This document shows positions 53,738 through 63,401 of a stretch of DNA of 64,000 nucleotides, piece by piece; the stretch's first letter is position 1; every line of letters starts with the position of its first letter. A program made the translations under genes and the position numbers. The notes below the pieces were generated by a model, which saw only the letters and a program-made list of their open reading frames with translations, ran no database searches and was not told the origin of the DNA. Location: contig BCKE01000039.1 of NCBI GenBank assembly GCA_001600495.1, positions 174,740 through 238,739 on the forward strand. The letters are read 5' to 3'. The stretch comes from Pilasporangium apinafurcum. Taxonomy: Eukaryota > Oomycota > Peronosporomycetes > Pythiales > Pythiaceae.

Positions 53738-54117
53738 TGGATGGCCGCTAGGACGTGAGGTGGTAAATACTTCAATTCATATCAATACGCTTCGCTATTG
53801 AGAAGCCGGAAACGATTCATTCAAAAGATGCCACCGAAACGAGAAACTCCCGAGAAGTACCATGTGGTGTATACTTAATTTTTCTAACTCCATATATCTT
53901 AACCTTTTTTCCCCACCCAAGGTGTATAATTTAATTTTTCTGGAAACGCGATTGATCGTCAACATGGCCTTTCAAGATGACTACGCACGCAGCAAGAGCT
54001 ACCAAGGAGTCTCTCCATCCAATGAATCCTAAAGTCTACTCTCAAGGCAATCTTAGTTTTAATCTTTATTCCTCACATCATTTCTACAACGCGTTGTACA
54101 AGTGCGGAATAAAGGTT

Positions 54118-54440
54118 AAGCGTCAACGCTATTTCAAACCGTCTATAGCATGAGTACACAGTCGCAGAAAACATCCGTACATTATTCATCGATGGCATGC
54201 GTGAAGATGTGGATTTGAAGACGAGATCTTATATCAAAGATGACGTAAATGGCCACCTTTCGTAATCAAGTTACCACCAGCTCTGGTTCAAGGCAACAAA
54301 TAGAGCAAAGCACTGTAGAAGGACGGTATATACAATGACGTCGACGAATGAACTTTCATAATCAATTGAAGACAAGCTGATGACTAAAAGGGATTAACGA
54401 GAGATTTTGCTGTCATTCCTCAATCTACCTTCTCTTAGCA
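54118..54440. other. Spacer 5' of the NTF2-like gene
   Basis: Probably contains the missing first exon of the next gene. Two diverged stretches resemble each other (around 54236-54275 and 54337-54370, ATGACGT...TTTC(G/A)TAATCAA). No clear ATG exon could be chosen. Confidence 0.35.
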
Positions 54441-54845
54441 ATAACAACAACAGCAACAATATCCAAGAACATCAAGACCATCCCTACACAAGAGTTTGAC
54501 AAAGTCATCACCACTGTCACTAAGTACGTAGAAGGATTACGCGTCGGCAGCGCCAAGAAAACCTTGGAAGCATTCCATAAGGATGCCATCATGTATGACT
54601 TTGCCAATGGCTCTTTACTCGGTGGTTCGATTAAAAATCTCTACGACTTCATCGACACACATGACAGCGCACCGAAGATTGTGACCCGACTGGATGCACT
54701 TGATATTTCCCCATCGACAGCAGTTGTCCGCATCAACATGGAACAAGACGTGGCTGGCGTGGATTACACGGACTTTCACACACTCATCAAAATCGACGGC
54801 GAGTGGCAGATCGTCGCCAAGATCTTCCATGCGTATGAAGGATAA
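54441..54845 (+). CDS. NTF2-like (lumazine-binding-type) protein, 5' end unresolved
   Basis: Frame open from an apparent acceptor at 54437-54438 (CTCTTAG) to TAA at 54843-54845, about 134 codons. It reads TIPTQEFDKVITTVTKYVEG, GSAKKTLEAFHKDAIMYDFA, GSLLGGSIKNLYDFIDTH, RLDALDISPSTAVVRINME, YTDFHTLIKIDGEWQIVAK and IFHAYEG. This is the SnoaL/NTF2-like fold of the putative lumazine-binding family: alpha helices, then a curved sheet ending in the W-I-V-K strand. Such proteins bind small ligands or act as enzymes of unknown substrate. The in-frame ATG at 54564 lies inside the conserved domain, so the true start is upstream, most likely in a short first exon that I could not fix. Confidence 0.65.
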   Translation: MTTTATISKNIKTIPTQEFDKVITTVTKYVEGLRVGSAKKTLEAFHKDAIMYDFANGSLLGGSIKNLYDFIDTHDSAPKIVTRLDALDISPSTAVVRINMEQDVAGVDYTDFHTLIKIDGEWQIVAKIFHAYEG

Positions 54846-55239
54846 GTGATTTCTATCCTCTTTCTATGAATTCAAGCCACTCATACTTACATATAGCTAG
54901 CGAGTTGGAGAGAGGAAACGAAATCCTTATTAAAAAAGCATTGCAATCAAAATGAGTTATGTCTCCGATTAATTGCTTTTGTTGTCGTTGCTACGCGGGC
55001 ATCACTCGTATAAGTTGGTGTCCTACAGATCGACACAGCTCCAGTTACGCTGTAGTAGCTTGCACTCAAAAGCGTGAAGTCAAACCGACGGATCGACTTA
55101 CCTAAGCAACACAAGCAAAAAAGAAATCATCATGACTACTACAGCCTAGTTGTATAAGAGAATAATGTGCGTGTTAAAGCTCGACGTTTACTTCTCGGGG
55201 CTACTGTGAATTTTAGCAGACTACTACACAGCATCGCTG
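54846..55239. other. Spacer up to the palindrome
   Basis: 3' flank of the NTF2-like gene. No feature seen before the left arm of the palindrome starts at 55240. Confidence 0.4.
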
Positions 55240-56836
55240 CAAAGGAGATGAGCGCTGTCAACAATAGACCACAGTGGTTTGCAAGTTTTCCATGCATACA
55301 AACTTAAAGACAAATCAGGATCCAGAGTGATCTGCAAATCCAACGTAACCTCTTCACATGCAAAAAGAACAAGGCTTTAGTACTAACAGCAAAGGAAACA
55401 ATGAGATTAATACATTTTCTCCGCCAGTCAAGTCACACCGTGAAGGTTCAATAGCGAAATGAGCATTACAATGGCACGACATGCTTTCGAATGAAAAGAG
55501 TAATGAATCACTTTCAAAATCACATTGACAAGCTCATAATTGGAGCTCCTTTAAACGCTACCAATAAGGACGCTAGTGATATAAACTATCAGGTCCTTGA
55601 AATTCATAATTCAAAGTTCTCATACATACACTAAGTATGAAGACACTAGTAATTTTTTGCAATTTTTTACGCCAACGTGGGATAGACGTTGTGGGAGTTG
55701 ACGACGCTGCAGGCGGAGCTCGCGCCGTTTCGCTTGAGGTTGATGAAACCATTGTTACCCCACGTCGTGCCCCACTGGTTCTTGAGGTAGAACGACGTGC
55801 TGTCGTAACCTACGGCCAAGATGGCGTGGTCGAGCGCTGTGGTGCCGCATGCCGACAACACACCACTCGTGTACTGCTTGAAGGCCGTGTTGCCTGCCGC
55901 CACCGCCACTGACACTGGCTGCTTGGTGATGGCAGTCACCAACGCACTTTCTGATGCCGAGACGCTCACGACCGACGAGATCTTGATGCTCGTACGCGTG
56001 CAGCCTGACGTAGAGCACGTACCAGTCTCGCCATCTTCACCCGACGTAAATGGGTACGAGTCTTCCGTGCAAATATACCCAGCCTTCTTGACGTAGTTGA
56101 GACCCCAAAGTGGCCAGCCACCATCGCAGCCACTGGAAACCGTATCACAGCTCGTGATCTGTTGATCCGAGAAGAGTTGAAGTTCACCGTTCTTGAGGCA
56201 GTAGGCGCTTTCCAATGCACCCGCGGAGGAGAAGGCCCAGCAGGAACCGCAGTAGCCCTGATCCTTCACATCAGAGACACACCCAGTGGTGGTCCAGTCA
56301 ACTGACGAGGCCAGTTCACGTCTGACCCCCAATCCATCAGACACAGGCTCGTCCACTTCCGTGGTGGCGTTGGCCACGAACGCCTCCAATCCTCCGGCAG
56401 CCGAGGATTTGCTGACGTAGGCAGCAAATTCTTCCTCTGTCATGAGCGTGAAGGGCGAGTTAGTGGAGAGTACAGCGTCTGGGTTCTGCGCTTGTGCTTC
56501 CGAGATGGCGACCTTGGTCAGAAAGAGACGCTTGAGGTTCTCCGTGTCGACAGTCGCGTCTTCATGGTCACCGTTATTGTTGGCTGATTCAGTGTAGAGA
56601 TTGTTGGCCTTGGCATATTGGCCAGCAGCACTTTCCTTCCATTGCGCGAGCTCTTCGATAAGTGACGCTTGTTCACGGAGGAAGCGTGTATGGTGTTCCT
56701 TGGAGAGCTCAATGGCCGTGGAAGCGGTGACTGCAAGTGCAGCGATGGTAAGTGCAGCAAATGTCTTCATCTTGTCCGATGATAGGGCTTGTTGGGCTAA
56801 CGTTGTTAGGAAGCTGGTAAGTTGGAGAATGAGAAA
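55240..56836. repeat. Left arm of a 1597-bp-arm palindrome
   Basis: Inverted partner of 58031-59627. Coordinates add up to 114867 at every point compared, so there are no insertions or deletions between arms, and I saw no base difference in the stretches compared. The arm contains the whole protease gene plus its 3' flank (about 427 bp) and about 66 bp of 5' flank. Beyond 56836 the likeness fades quickly. Confidence 0.9.
55667..56770 (-). CDS. Papain-family cysteine protease, palindrome copy 1
   Basis: A 367-codon frame, identical in protein sequence to the copy at 58097-59200. Signal peptide MKTFAALTIAALAVTASTA; a prosegment to about residue 155; mature C1A domain from about 157. Catalytic set: oxyanion Gln171 and Cys177 in DQGYCGSCWAFS, His315 in LDHAILAVGYD and Asn331 in LKNQWGTTWG (usually KNSWG in papains). 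CDGGWP fits the family. It is a secreted or lysosomal-type endopeptidase; secreted papain-like proteases are common in oomycetes and often linked to host or saprotrophic nutrition (inference for role). The two genes are divergent, back to back across a 1.2-kb spacer. The 5' flank differs just 66 bp upstream, so regulation may differ. Confidence 0.9.
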   Translation of the reverse strand: MKTFAALTIAALAVTASTAIELSKEHHTRFLREQASLIEELAQWKESAAGQYAKANNLYTESANNNGDHEDATVDTENLKRLFLTKVAISEAQAQNPDAVLSTNSPFTLMTEEEFAAYVSKSSAAGGLEAFVANATTEVDEPVSDGLGVRRELASSVDWTTTGCVSDVKDQGYCGSCWAFSSAGALESAYCLKNGELQLFSDQQITSCDTVSSGCDGGWPLWGLNYVKKAGYICTEDSYPFTSGEDGETGTCSTSGCTRTSIKISSVVSVSASESALVTAITKQPVSVAVAAGNTAFKQYTSGVLSACGTTALDHAILAVGYDSTSFYLKNQWGTTWGNNGFINLKRNGASSACSVVNSHNVYPTLA

Positions 56837-58030
56837 CGTTTGAGCGAGCCCAGAAGCCTAGAAGCCCAGAAGCCCAGTAGCCCAGAAGCCCAGTAGCCCA
56901 GAAGCCCAGAAACGTAGAAACCTAGAAGACTAGAAGCGAGGCAGAGTAGACATAGAAGGAGTTGTGTAGTTTGATGCTGCTGAGACTGGAGTGGTAGGTT
57001 CCTGAGCAGGGTCATGTTGGTATCTTGAGACGGTCTGCTTATTATTGTTGACTCTTATGTTTTCGAGATGGATGAGTGTTCGTCTGAGTAGTGGGATGGA
57101 TCTACTCAGATCAAGGATATGCTCAAGATCTTTTGGGGTGTGAGACGGCACAGAAACGTGGCAATTTCGATCAGCAGGCACTACTTTGCCTGGACATTTT
57201 TGCTGAATTCAAATTCCACTCGACTGATGACGTGACGGTGCGAAATTTTTTGGTGGCAAAAGTGAAGTGCACTCGTCTTCAAGTAGTGCAACTGGAGTGG
57301 AAGAGCAATCAACATATACTACCACAGTGCATCACCAGTAGATGGATGTTATCAGATCTCTGTCTCTCCTTTTTCTGTTCGATTGAGATGGTCCTCGTTC
57401 ACCTATGGATGAGGTGCGCCATGAATGCAGAGCTGCATGTCCGTGTGCTTATCGACGGAGTCAGCAAAATGCTCACCAAATCATTTTGCAGGAAGAAAAC
57501 AAGAATGCACTTTATTTATTGAAGTATCAATGCCCACTAAAGCAAAATTGACTGATCAAGATGATATGGGGTGTTCGATTCAAGAAGATTCTTTGGTGAG
57601 TAGCACTACACAAAGTTCTGGGTGTTGCCACGCCTGTCGACGACCTGAGTCGAAACAAGATCTTCGTTTCAAGAGTACACCGTGGGACAGCACGTGACTC
57701 CACGCGTTGCACAGAGCTCATGAGTGATGGATGTAACCCAAAGAGATGCGCAGACATTCACAAATCTTTCATCTGACCCAGATGCATGGCGGTCCGGCTC
57801 AGATGGAACGCAGATTAGCCACATTATAACCCACACACAACCGAAGATGATGATACACGTTTATGCATACATCAACATTCATCTTCAATACAAATTGAGA
57901 TCCACAACCATGTTGTAGCTGCAGCAAGTCCATCATGGCTTGTTACAAAAGAAGCGTTTATCCTTATCCAGTAGTTTCTTACAAGGGCTCCGCTTTTTCT
58001 GTCTTCACACATTGGTGCCCCACTCCAACA
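56837..58030. other. Spacer of the palindrome, between divergent protease genes
   Basis: Holds both promoters. A 143-codon frame at 57091-57522 has no recognisable domain. The only structured element is the 8-bp minisatellite at its left edge. Confidence 0.4.
56847..56934. repeat. 8-bp minisatellite (AGCCCAGA unit, about 11 copies)
   Basis: Tandem units of AGCCCAGA, with variants AGCCTAGA, AGCCCAGT, AACGTAGA and AACCTAGA. It starts 10 bp from the inner edge of the left palindrome arm and is absent at the inner edge of the right arm. Confidence 0.85.
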
Positions 58031-59627
58031 TTTCTCATTCTCCAACTTACCAGCTTCCTAACAACGTTAGCCCAACAAGCCCTATCATCGGACAAGATGA
58101 AGACATTTGCTGCACTTACCATCGCTGCACTTGCAGTCACCGCTTCCACGGCCATTGAGCTCTCCAAGGAACACCATACACGCTTCCTCCGTGAACAAGC
58201 GTCACTTATCGAAGAGCTCGCGCAATGGAAGGAAAGTGCTGCTGGCCAATATGCCAAGGCCAACAATCTCTACACTGAATCAGCCAACAATAACGGTGAC
58301 CATGAAGACGCGACTGTCGACACGGAGAACCTCAAGCGTCTCTTTCTGACCAAGGTCGCCATCTCGGAAGCACAAGCGCAGAACCCAGACGCTGTACTCT
58401 CCACTAACTCGCCCTTCACGCTCATGACAGAGGAAGAATTTGCTGCCTACGTCAGCAAATCCTCGGCTGCCGGAGGATTGGAGGCGTTCGTGGCCAACGC
58501 CACCACGGAAGTGGACGAGCCTGTGTCTGATGGATTGGGGGTCAGACGTGAACTGGCCTCGTCAGTTGACTGGACCACCACTGGGTGTGTCTCTGATGTG
58601 AAGGATCAGGGCTACTGCGGTTCCTGCTGGGCCTTCTCCTCCGCGGGTGCATTGGAAAGCGCCTACTGCCTCAAGAACGGTGAACTTCAACTCTTCTCGG
58701 ATCAACAGATCACGAGCTGTGATACGGTTTCCAGTGGCTGCGATGGTGGCTGGCCACTTTGGGGTCTCAACTACGTCAAGAAGGCTGGGTATATTTGCAC
58801 GGAAGACTCGTACCCATTTACGTCGGGTGAAGATGGCGAGACTGGTACGTGCTCTACGTCAGGCTGCACGCGTACGAGCATCAAGATCTCGTCGGTCGTG
58901 AGCGTCTCGGCATCAGAAAGTGCGTTGGTGACTGCCATCACCAAGCAGCCAGTGTCAGTGGCGGTGGCGGCAGGCAACACGGCCTTCAAGCAGTACACGA
59001 GTGGTGTGTTGTCGGCATGCGGCACCACAGCGCTCGACCACGCCATCTTGGCCGTAGGTTACGACAGCACGTCGTTCTACCTCAAGAACCAGTGGGGCAC
59101 GACGTGGGGTAACAATGGTTTCATCAACCTCAAGCGAAACGGCGCGAGCTCCGCCTGCAGCGTCGTCAACTCCCACAACGTCTATCCCACGTTGGCGTAA
59201 AAAATTGCAAAAAATTACTAGTGTCTTCATACTTAGTGTATGTATGAGAACTTTGAATTATGAATTTCAAGGACCTGATAGTTTATATCACTAGCGTCCT
59301 TATTGGTAGCGTTTAAAGGAGCTCCAATTATGAGCTTGTCAATGTGATTTTGAAAGTGATTCATTACTCTTTTCATTCGAAAGCATGTCGTGCCATTGTA
59401 ATGCTCATTTCGCTATTGAACCTTCACGGTGTGACTTGACTGGCGGAGAAAATGTATTAATCTCATTGTTTCCTTTGCTGTTAGTACTAAAGCCTTGTTC
59501 TTTTTGCATGTGAAGAGGTTACGTTGGATTTGCAGATCACTCTGGATCCTGATTTGTCTTTAAGTTTGTATGCATGGAAAACTTGCAAACCACTGTGGTC
59601 TATTGTTGACAGCGCTCATCTCCTTTG
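58031..59627. repeat. Right arm of the 1597-bp-arm palindrome
   Basis: Exact inverted partner of 55240-56836 as far as compared; see that entry. It ends abruptly at 59627, about 150 bp before the bZIP/START-like gene. Confidence 0.9.
58097..59200 (+). CDS. Papain-family cysteine protease, palindrome copy 2
   Basis: Same 367-residue protein as the copy at 55667-56770, with the same signal peptide, Cys177/His315/Asn331 triad and Gln171. The frame is open 54 codons further upstream to 57935, but only because the flank differs; the signal peptide at 58097 and the palindrome border show that the shared ATG is the start. Identical proteins in an inverted pair imply very recent duplication or continuing gene conversion. 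If both are expressed, dosage is doubled, although the promoters differ beyond 66 bp upstream. Confidence 0.9.
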   Translation: MKTFAALTIAALAVTASTAIELSKEHHTRFLREQASLIEELAQWKESAAGQYAKANNLYTESANNNGDHEDATVDTENLKRLFLTKVAISEAQAQNPDAVLSTNSPFTLMTEEEFAAYVSKSSAAGGLEAFVANATTEVDEPVSDGLGVRRELASSVDWTTTGCVSDVKDQGYCGSCWAFSSAGALESAYCLKNGELQLFSDQQITSCDTVSSGCDGGWPLWGLNYVKKAGYICTEDSYPFTSGEDGETGTCSTSGCTRTSIKISSVVSVSASESALVTAITKQPVSVAVAAGNTAFKQYTSGVLSACGTTALDHAILAVGYDSTSFYLKNQWGTTWGNNGFINLKRNGASSACSVVNSHNVYPTLA

Positions 59628-59776
59628 TGCGTGCACGAGACCTTCACACTGGTTCTTTCAACATAAACAGATAGTTAACGTGGCTTAAAAGAGAAGAAAA
59701 GAACGGGAACGTCTGTCGATTGAACTATCGCTGGTGGAATTGCTTGAAAAACAGGACCTCTAAGAACTTCTGATTC

Positions 59777-61288
59777 ATGTTGACGACAGAGACAACAATG
59801 GACGTGGAGCAGAATAGAAGAGCTGACGCTCAAGGGAGCGAGTGGGCGACTCTTCACAGCGACAAACCACCCCCACCACACGCTGCGTTGCTCTTCCCAT
59901 CCTCATTATCATCACATACTTCAGAACCACATGAACTTGTATCGCTACCGACGTCGTCAACATGCGAGTTCCGACCACGTAGGCGTCAAAAAATCTCCGC
60001 TGAAGTGCGAAAAGCGCGCCATCGCGGTCGCATGCAGCGTCAACGGCTCGCGGACAAGCTAAGTATTGAGATGAAACGGCAGCAAGTGCGTGTGTTGAGC
60101 AAAGAGCTGACATATGTAATCACTCGCCATCTCACACCCACCACCCGCAGTCACTATGAAGAAGAAAATGATGATAAATTCCAGCTCTTCCACTCACCGC
60201 CGTCTCTGCAGCGGCAGTATATTAATCTTGTGATGCAACAGGACAAGATACAGAAAGAAAACAGTTGCCTGCGTGGGTATCTGCTCGACTGGGATAAATT
60301 TAATAAGCTGGTTGAGGGCGAACATGAACGAATGATGGGAGAAGCCGCTCGAATAGAGGGAATTAGCACACACACTAACAATCTCAATAGCGGAAAAGAT
60401 GAGACAAAGCTCGCGGTGACGATTGGCAGTGGAAATAACGCACAACATGGCTATTGGATTGCGTTTACTGAGGACGAGCCGTTTTTGTATTACGAAATCA
60501 TAACGCGCTCGGTTTGCCAAGCGTATGTCTACTCTGCCTACCAGCAGATGCAGCATTTAGAAAGAGGACTAGGTTCGGCAGCATCATACCCACCAACAGA
60601 TCTCCTGGGATGGAAGGTTGTCTACACATGCATGCATCGACAAGTGAAGAGCAATCGCACTCCTATCTATGAAAGCCATCATCGATTCTTCAAGCGGATA
60701 AATAACAGTTCGCGGCTACCTGGAACAGCAAATACCATCACGATCGATCATCTGGCCAATATGGTGTGGCAGATCATCAACAGCTCGGAGCTCTATGCGA
60801 AAATGTACCATTCCAAGATGGTTTCTCGTGTGTTACAGCATGTAGACGACCATACATGCATCCTCGTGCGAACGTACCCCGATCAGGACCTGAATATGAA
60901 CAGTCGCTTTGTTTGTTTCGTGTCAAGACTAGAAGACCAAGTGGAAGATCCTTTCTCTGATTATGGGCCTCGACGGCGTGCCATGTTACTTTTATCCGCT
61001 ATGGATCCAGCAAAATGCTTCCGAAGTACTGGCAGCGATGCGAAGCCAGTCTCATATGATTGTTGGATCAAGGAAGGGATGGGGTCTTTCAATTTTATTG
61101 AGTTGCCTGGTGGAGACATTGAAATCGAGTACGTTGGATACCAGCCGATCGGGAGTGAAGCGTATTTGGGGACAGTGATTCGAAATATCACCGAGGTGCT
61201 CATTCGCATGGAACATTTCATTACGCCGCCGAGTCTCTCTAGTCGACTCTTGCCACCACCAATGCAGCAATTTGATGATACAACATAA
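59777..61288 (+). CDS. bZIP-like protein with START-like C-terminal domain, gene 1
   Basis: A single 503-codon frame; an alternative start is at 59798 (MDVEQNRR). Residues about 66-112 are a basic region and leucine-type helix: RPRRRQKISAEVRKARHRGR, then RQRLADKLSIEMKRQQVRVL. A second coiled-coil-like stretch lies at about 145-175 (QYINLVMQQDKIQKENSCLR). From about residue 225 to 490 there is a START-like fold: FLYYEIITRSVCQAYVYSAY, VYTCMHRQVKSN, MVSRVLQHVDDHTCILVRTY, RFVCFVSRLED, SYDCWIKEGMGSFNFIEL and a long C-terminal helix, LGTVIRNITEVLIRMEHFI. The likely role is a nuclear factor whose activity may depend on a ligand. It forms a same-strand pair with the next gene, 0.86 kb away. Confidence 0.75.
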   Translation: MLTTETTMDVEQNRRADAQGSEWATLHSDKPPPPHAALLFPSSLSSHTSEPHELVSLPTSSTCEFRPRRRQKISAEVRKARHRGRMQRQRLADKLSIEMKRQQVRVLSKELTYVITRHLTPTTRSHYEEENDDKFQLFHSPPSLQRQYINLVMQQDKIQKENSCLRGYLLDWDKFNKLVEGEHERMMGEAARIEGISTHTNNLNSGKDETKLAVTIGSGNNAQHGYWIAFTEDEPFLYYEIITRSVCQAYVYSAYQQMQHLERGLGSAASYPPTDLLGWKVVYTCMHRQVKSNRTPIYESHHRFFKRINNSSRLPGTANTITIDHLANMVWQIINSSELYAKMYHSKMVSRVLQHVDDHTCILVRTYPDQDLNMNSRFVCFVSRLEDQVEDPFSDYGPRRRAMLLLSAMDPAKCFRSTGSDAKPVSYDCWIKEGMGSFNFIELPGGDIEIEYVGYQPIGSEAYLGTVIRNITEVLIRMEHFITPPSLSSRLLPPPMQQFDDTT

Positions 61289-62144
61289 TGAATAACTCAT
61301 TCAATCGTAAGCATATGTCTGTGGGAAGGAAATATACCTTCACTACATACTGTTATCCAAAGCGGCGCTATTCCAAAGGGTAATGGATGATGAAAAGGTC
61401 AAGTTGAAAGCATGAAGCGAAAATAGGTTTTCTCTCTATGCAAAAGAATATTGCGCTGACATCAACAAACGCTGATGTCAATCGTGCGGTCATAGTGTAT
61501 GACAATAGACACTGATCACCTGGAAGAGCAGCGAGTACTTCATTACTGTTAATGGCATGCACAAGATGGGAGAAAGAGATCATGTAGTATAGTCAACATT
61601 GGGTCTGTTCTTGGTAGTCGAATTAAAGAATCAGAACTTACTGCTGCTTTATAGAGACACCATGGAAGGATTGAGAGAAGGAAAAATGGTACATGATCAC
61701 ACTCTGATTCGAATAGCACAACGCTTGGGATTGCCATTGAAGAGAAGGCACAGAGAAGAAGCAGCGTGGCAAACCACGCAGCAGCGTCCTCTCCTTTGAC
61801 AAATCCAAACTATAGGCACGCACGGTGTAGGGTAGGGTGTCAGGACTAATACTACTGCCGTAACCCTAACCAAATGGCGCTAAATAACAAAATAAAGTAT
61901 ATTTTCCAAAGTCGATTTTGTTGGATATGGTATATTTAAGTAAACTTGACTTGATTATTATTATATGGTAATTAATAACAAAATAAACTGAATTATGATA
62001 AAAGGTAATTGAAGGAGTGCTCCGGCTGTCCATGTTGATCACCTGAGCAGATCAGTTGGCCGTGCTCGTCAGTCTGCACTCATCATCACGAGAGAGCCAC
62101 AGAAGCCGATTTTTTCTCTTCCTTGCAGCTACATATCGATTATC
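61289..62144. other. Spacer between the two bZIP/START-like genes
   Basis: No gene. AT-rich at 61870-62000, with two similar short blocks (AATAACAAAATAAA at about 61883 and 61974). It presumably contains the promoter of the next gene. Confidence 0.4.
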
Positions 62145-63401
62145 ATGATGCAAGACCAGCAACCATTGATCGTCAGCACTAGCAGCACCGTCGCCGATGG
62201 TATCGACAGCGCCAGCCAGTGGCTGTTGTCGGCAGATGGGAAATGGACGGAGGAGGACGAGAAACAGTGGAAGCGACAGCAACATCGTGAAAACATGGTT
62301 TATTTCCGTCGCAAGAAGAAAGCACAGCAGCTCGAGATGAAAAGTCAACACAAAGCACTGGAGACACAACTGAAGCAGCATCTGATGATCCAGCGCGCAT
62401 TGGCAGCTCGCGCTACACGGATCGCTGAAGCTGACCAAAAAGCAGATCAACTCCATCAAATTGTAAGGGATTTAGTGACGGAACGAGAAGGACTTCGCAA
62501 TGAAAACCTCGCGCTACAGCGACAGATTGATCATCATGTGAAACTACACAAAATTATTTACCAAGAACAGCAACTACTGGTGGAGCCGGAACCAGATAAC
62601 TACGAGCCAAAACACCAAGAAGGTAATAGTACATTAGCATTCCCGCGTGGACAGTACGTGTATTTCAACGACGGTGCGCCGCTGTTTTACTTTCAACCGC
62701 TCACTATGAACGAATGTGACGCTGTGCAGCGCAAATACGACGCGTTTTTTGCTCAACCGCTGGTTGGTGCTGTAAAAAAAGAAGCCTCGTTACTGGGCTG
62801 GACAACCGAGCAAGCCATAGAGAGAATAAATATGGCAAGTTGTATGCCGTTAATGCTTCGAGTTCAGTTCTTTAAACGTATCGGCTGTGCACCAGGCACA
62901 GCAGCCGCTACGATGGACCGAGTCGCAACGGAGTCCTGGCCGATCATGGTTGATCCCGAGATGTGGAACATCATCCACCGGCAAGAAATACAGTCGCGAT
63001 TCCTGCAGAAAATTGACGACGACGCCTTCGTACTCGTGCGCAATGAACCGAGAATATTTGGGAAACACAAAGTAAACATCCGCTTCATCAACCTTGTCAC
63101 TCGACGAGAAACTGTGAACTCCAAGAACCAGCGTGTCATCACGTTTTATTTGCTGATCGCCAATACATCGGCTAATCGGCGCAACCAAGAGGCAGAAGCG
63201 CGGCCAGATGTCAAGTGGATACATGAAGGAGGGGCATTCATGTCACTCACATTGGTGAATGACGAGACGGTGGATGTAGTATATGATCATTTTGCCGGGT
63301 GTATGAACGAAGAGCAGTCGCAGCACATGCTGATTGAATGGGGGAACATCGTCGTTCGATGGGAGCAGTTTGTCTACCCGTCACTGATTACTATGGATTA
63401 A
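62145..63401 (+). CDS. bZIP-like protein with START-like C-terminal domain, gene 2
   Basis: A single 418-codon frame. Residues about 42-80 form a basic region and helix (WKRQQHRENMVYFRRKKKAQ, QLEMKSQHKALETQL), followed by a long coiled coil to about 135 (RIAEADQKADQLHQIVRDLV, LRNENLALQRQIDHH). The C-terminal half (about 170-410) is START-like, in the same order as gene 1: PLFYFQPLTMNECDAVQRKY, SFKR-like FFKRIGCAPGTAAATMDRVA, IQSRFLQKIDDDAFVLVRNE, NIRFINLVTRRETV, VKWIHEGGAFMSLTLVNDE and a closing helix (MLIEWGNIVVRWEQFVYPS). The two genes are diverged paralogues. DNA binding is inferred from the basic region. Confidence 0.75.
   Translation: MMQDQQPLIVSTSSTVADGIDSASQWLLSADGKWTEEDEKQWKRQQHRENMVYFRRKKKAQQLEMKSQHKALETQLKQHLMIQRALAARATRIAEADQKADQLHQIVRDLVTEREGLRNENLALQRQIDHHVKLHKIIYQEQQLLVEPEPDNYEPKHQEGNSTLAFPRGQYVYFNDGAPLFYFQPLTMNECDAVQRKYDAFFAQPLVGAVKKEASLLGWTTEQAIERINMASCMPLMLRVQFFKRIGCAPGTAAATMDRVATESWPIMVDPEMWNIIHRQEIQSRFLQKIDDDAFVLVRNEPRIFGKHKVNIRFINLVTRRETVNSKNQRVITFYLLIANTSANRRNQEAEARPDVKWIHEGGAFMSLTLVNDETVDVVYDHFAGCMNEEQSQHMLIEWGNIVVRWEQFVYPSLITMD

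Larger units (their letters stand above)
52513..54117 (-). mobile_element. Fanzor transposon, copy B (internally deleted)
   Basis: Reverse-strand relative of the element at 5.6-7.8 kb, about 1.6 kb. Left end (in element orientation, 54117 downward) begins TTAACCTTTATTCCGCACTTG and carries the same TACAACGCGTTGTA palindrome as copy A. The right end is the perfect hairpin at 52513-52574. TTAA is present at both borders, as expected for a piggyBac-like TTAA target. An extra degenerate end-like sequence (TTAACCTTTTTTCCCCACCC) occurs inside at about 53901-53920, next to a short duplication (GTGTATA...TTAATTTTTCT), perhaps a rearrangement scar. Confidence 0.8.

Noticed and set aside
57091-57522. 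143-codon frame in the palindrome spacer
   Set aside because: No domain, no similarity in the window, overlaps the promoter region of both proteases.
57935-58096. N-terminal extension of protease copy 2
   Set aside because: It exists only because the flank outside the palindrome happens to be open; the signal peptide begins at the shared ATG at 58097.
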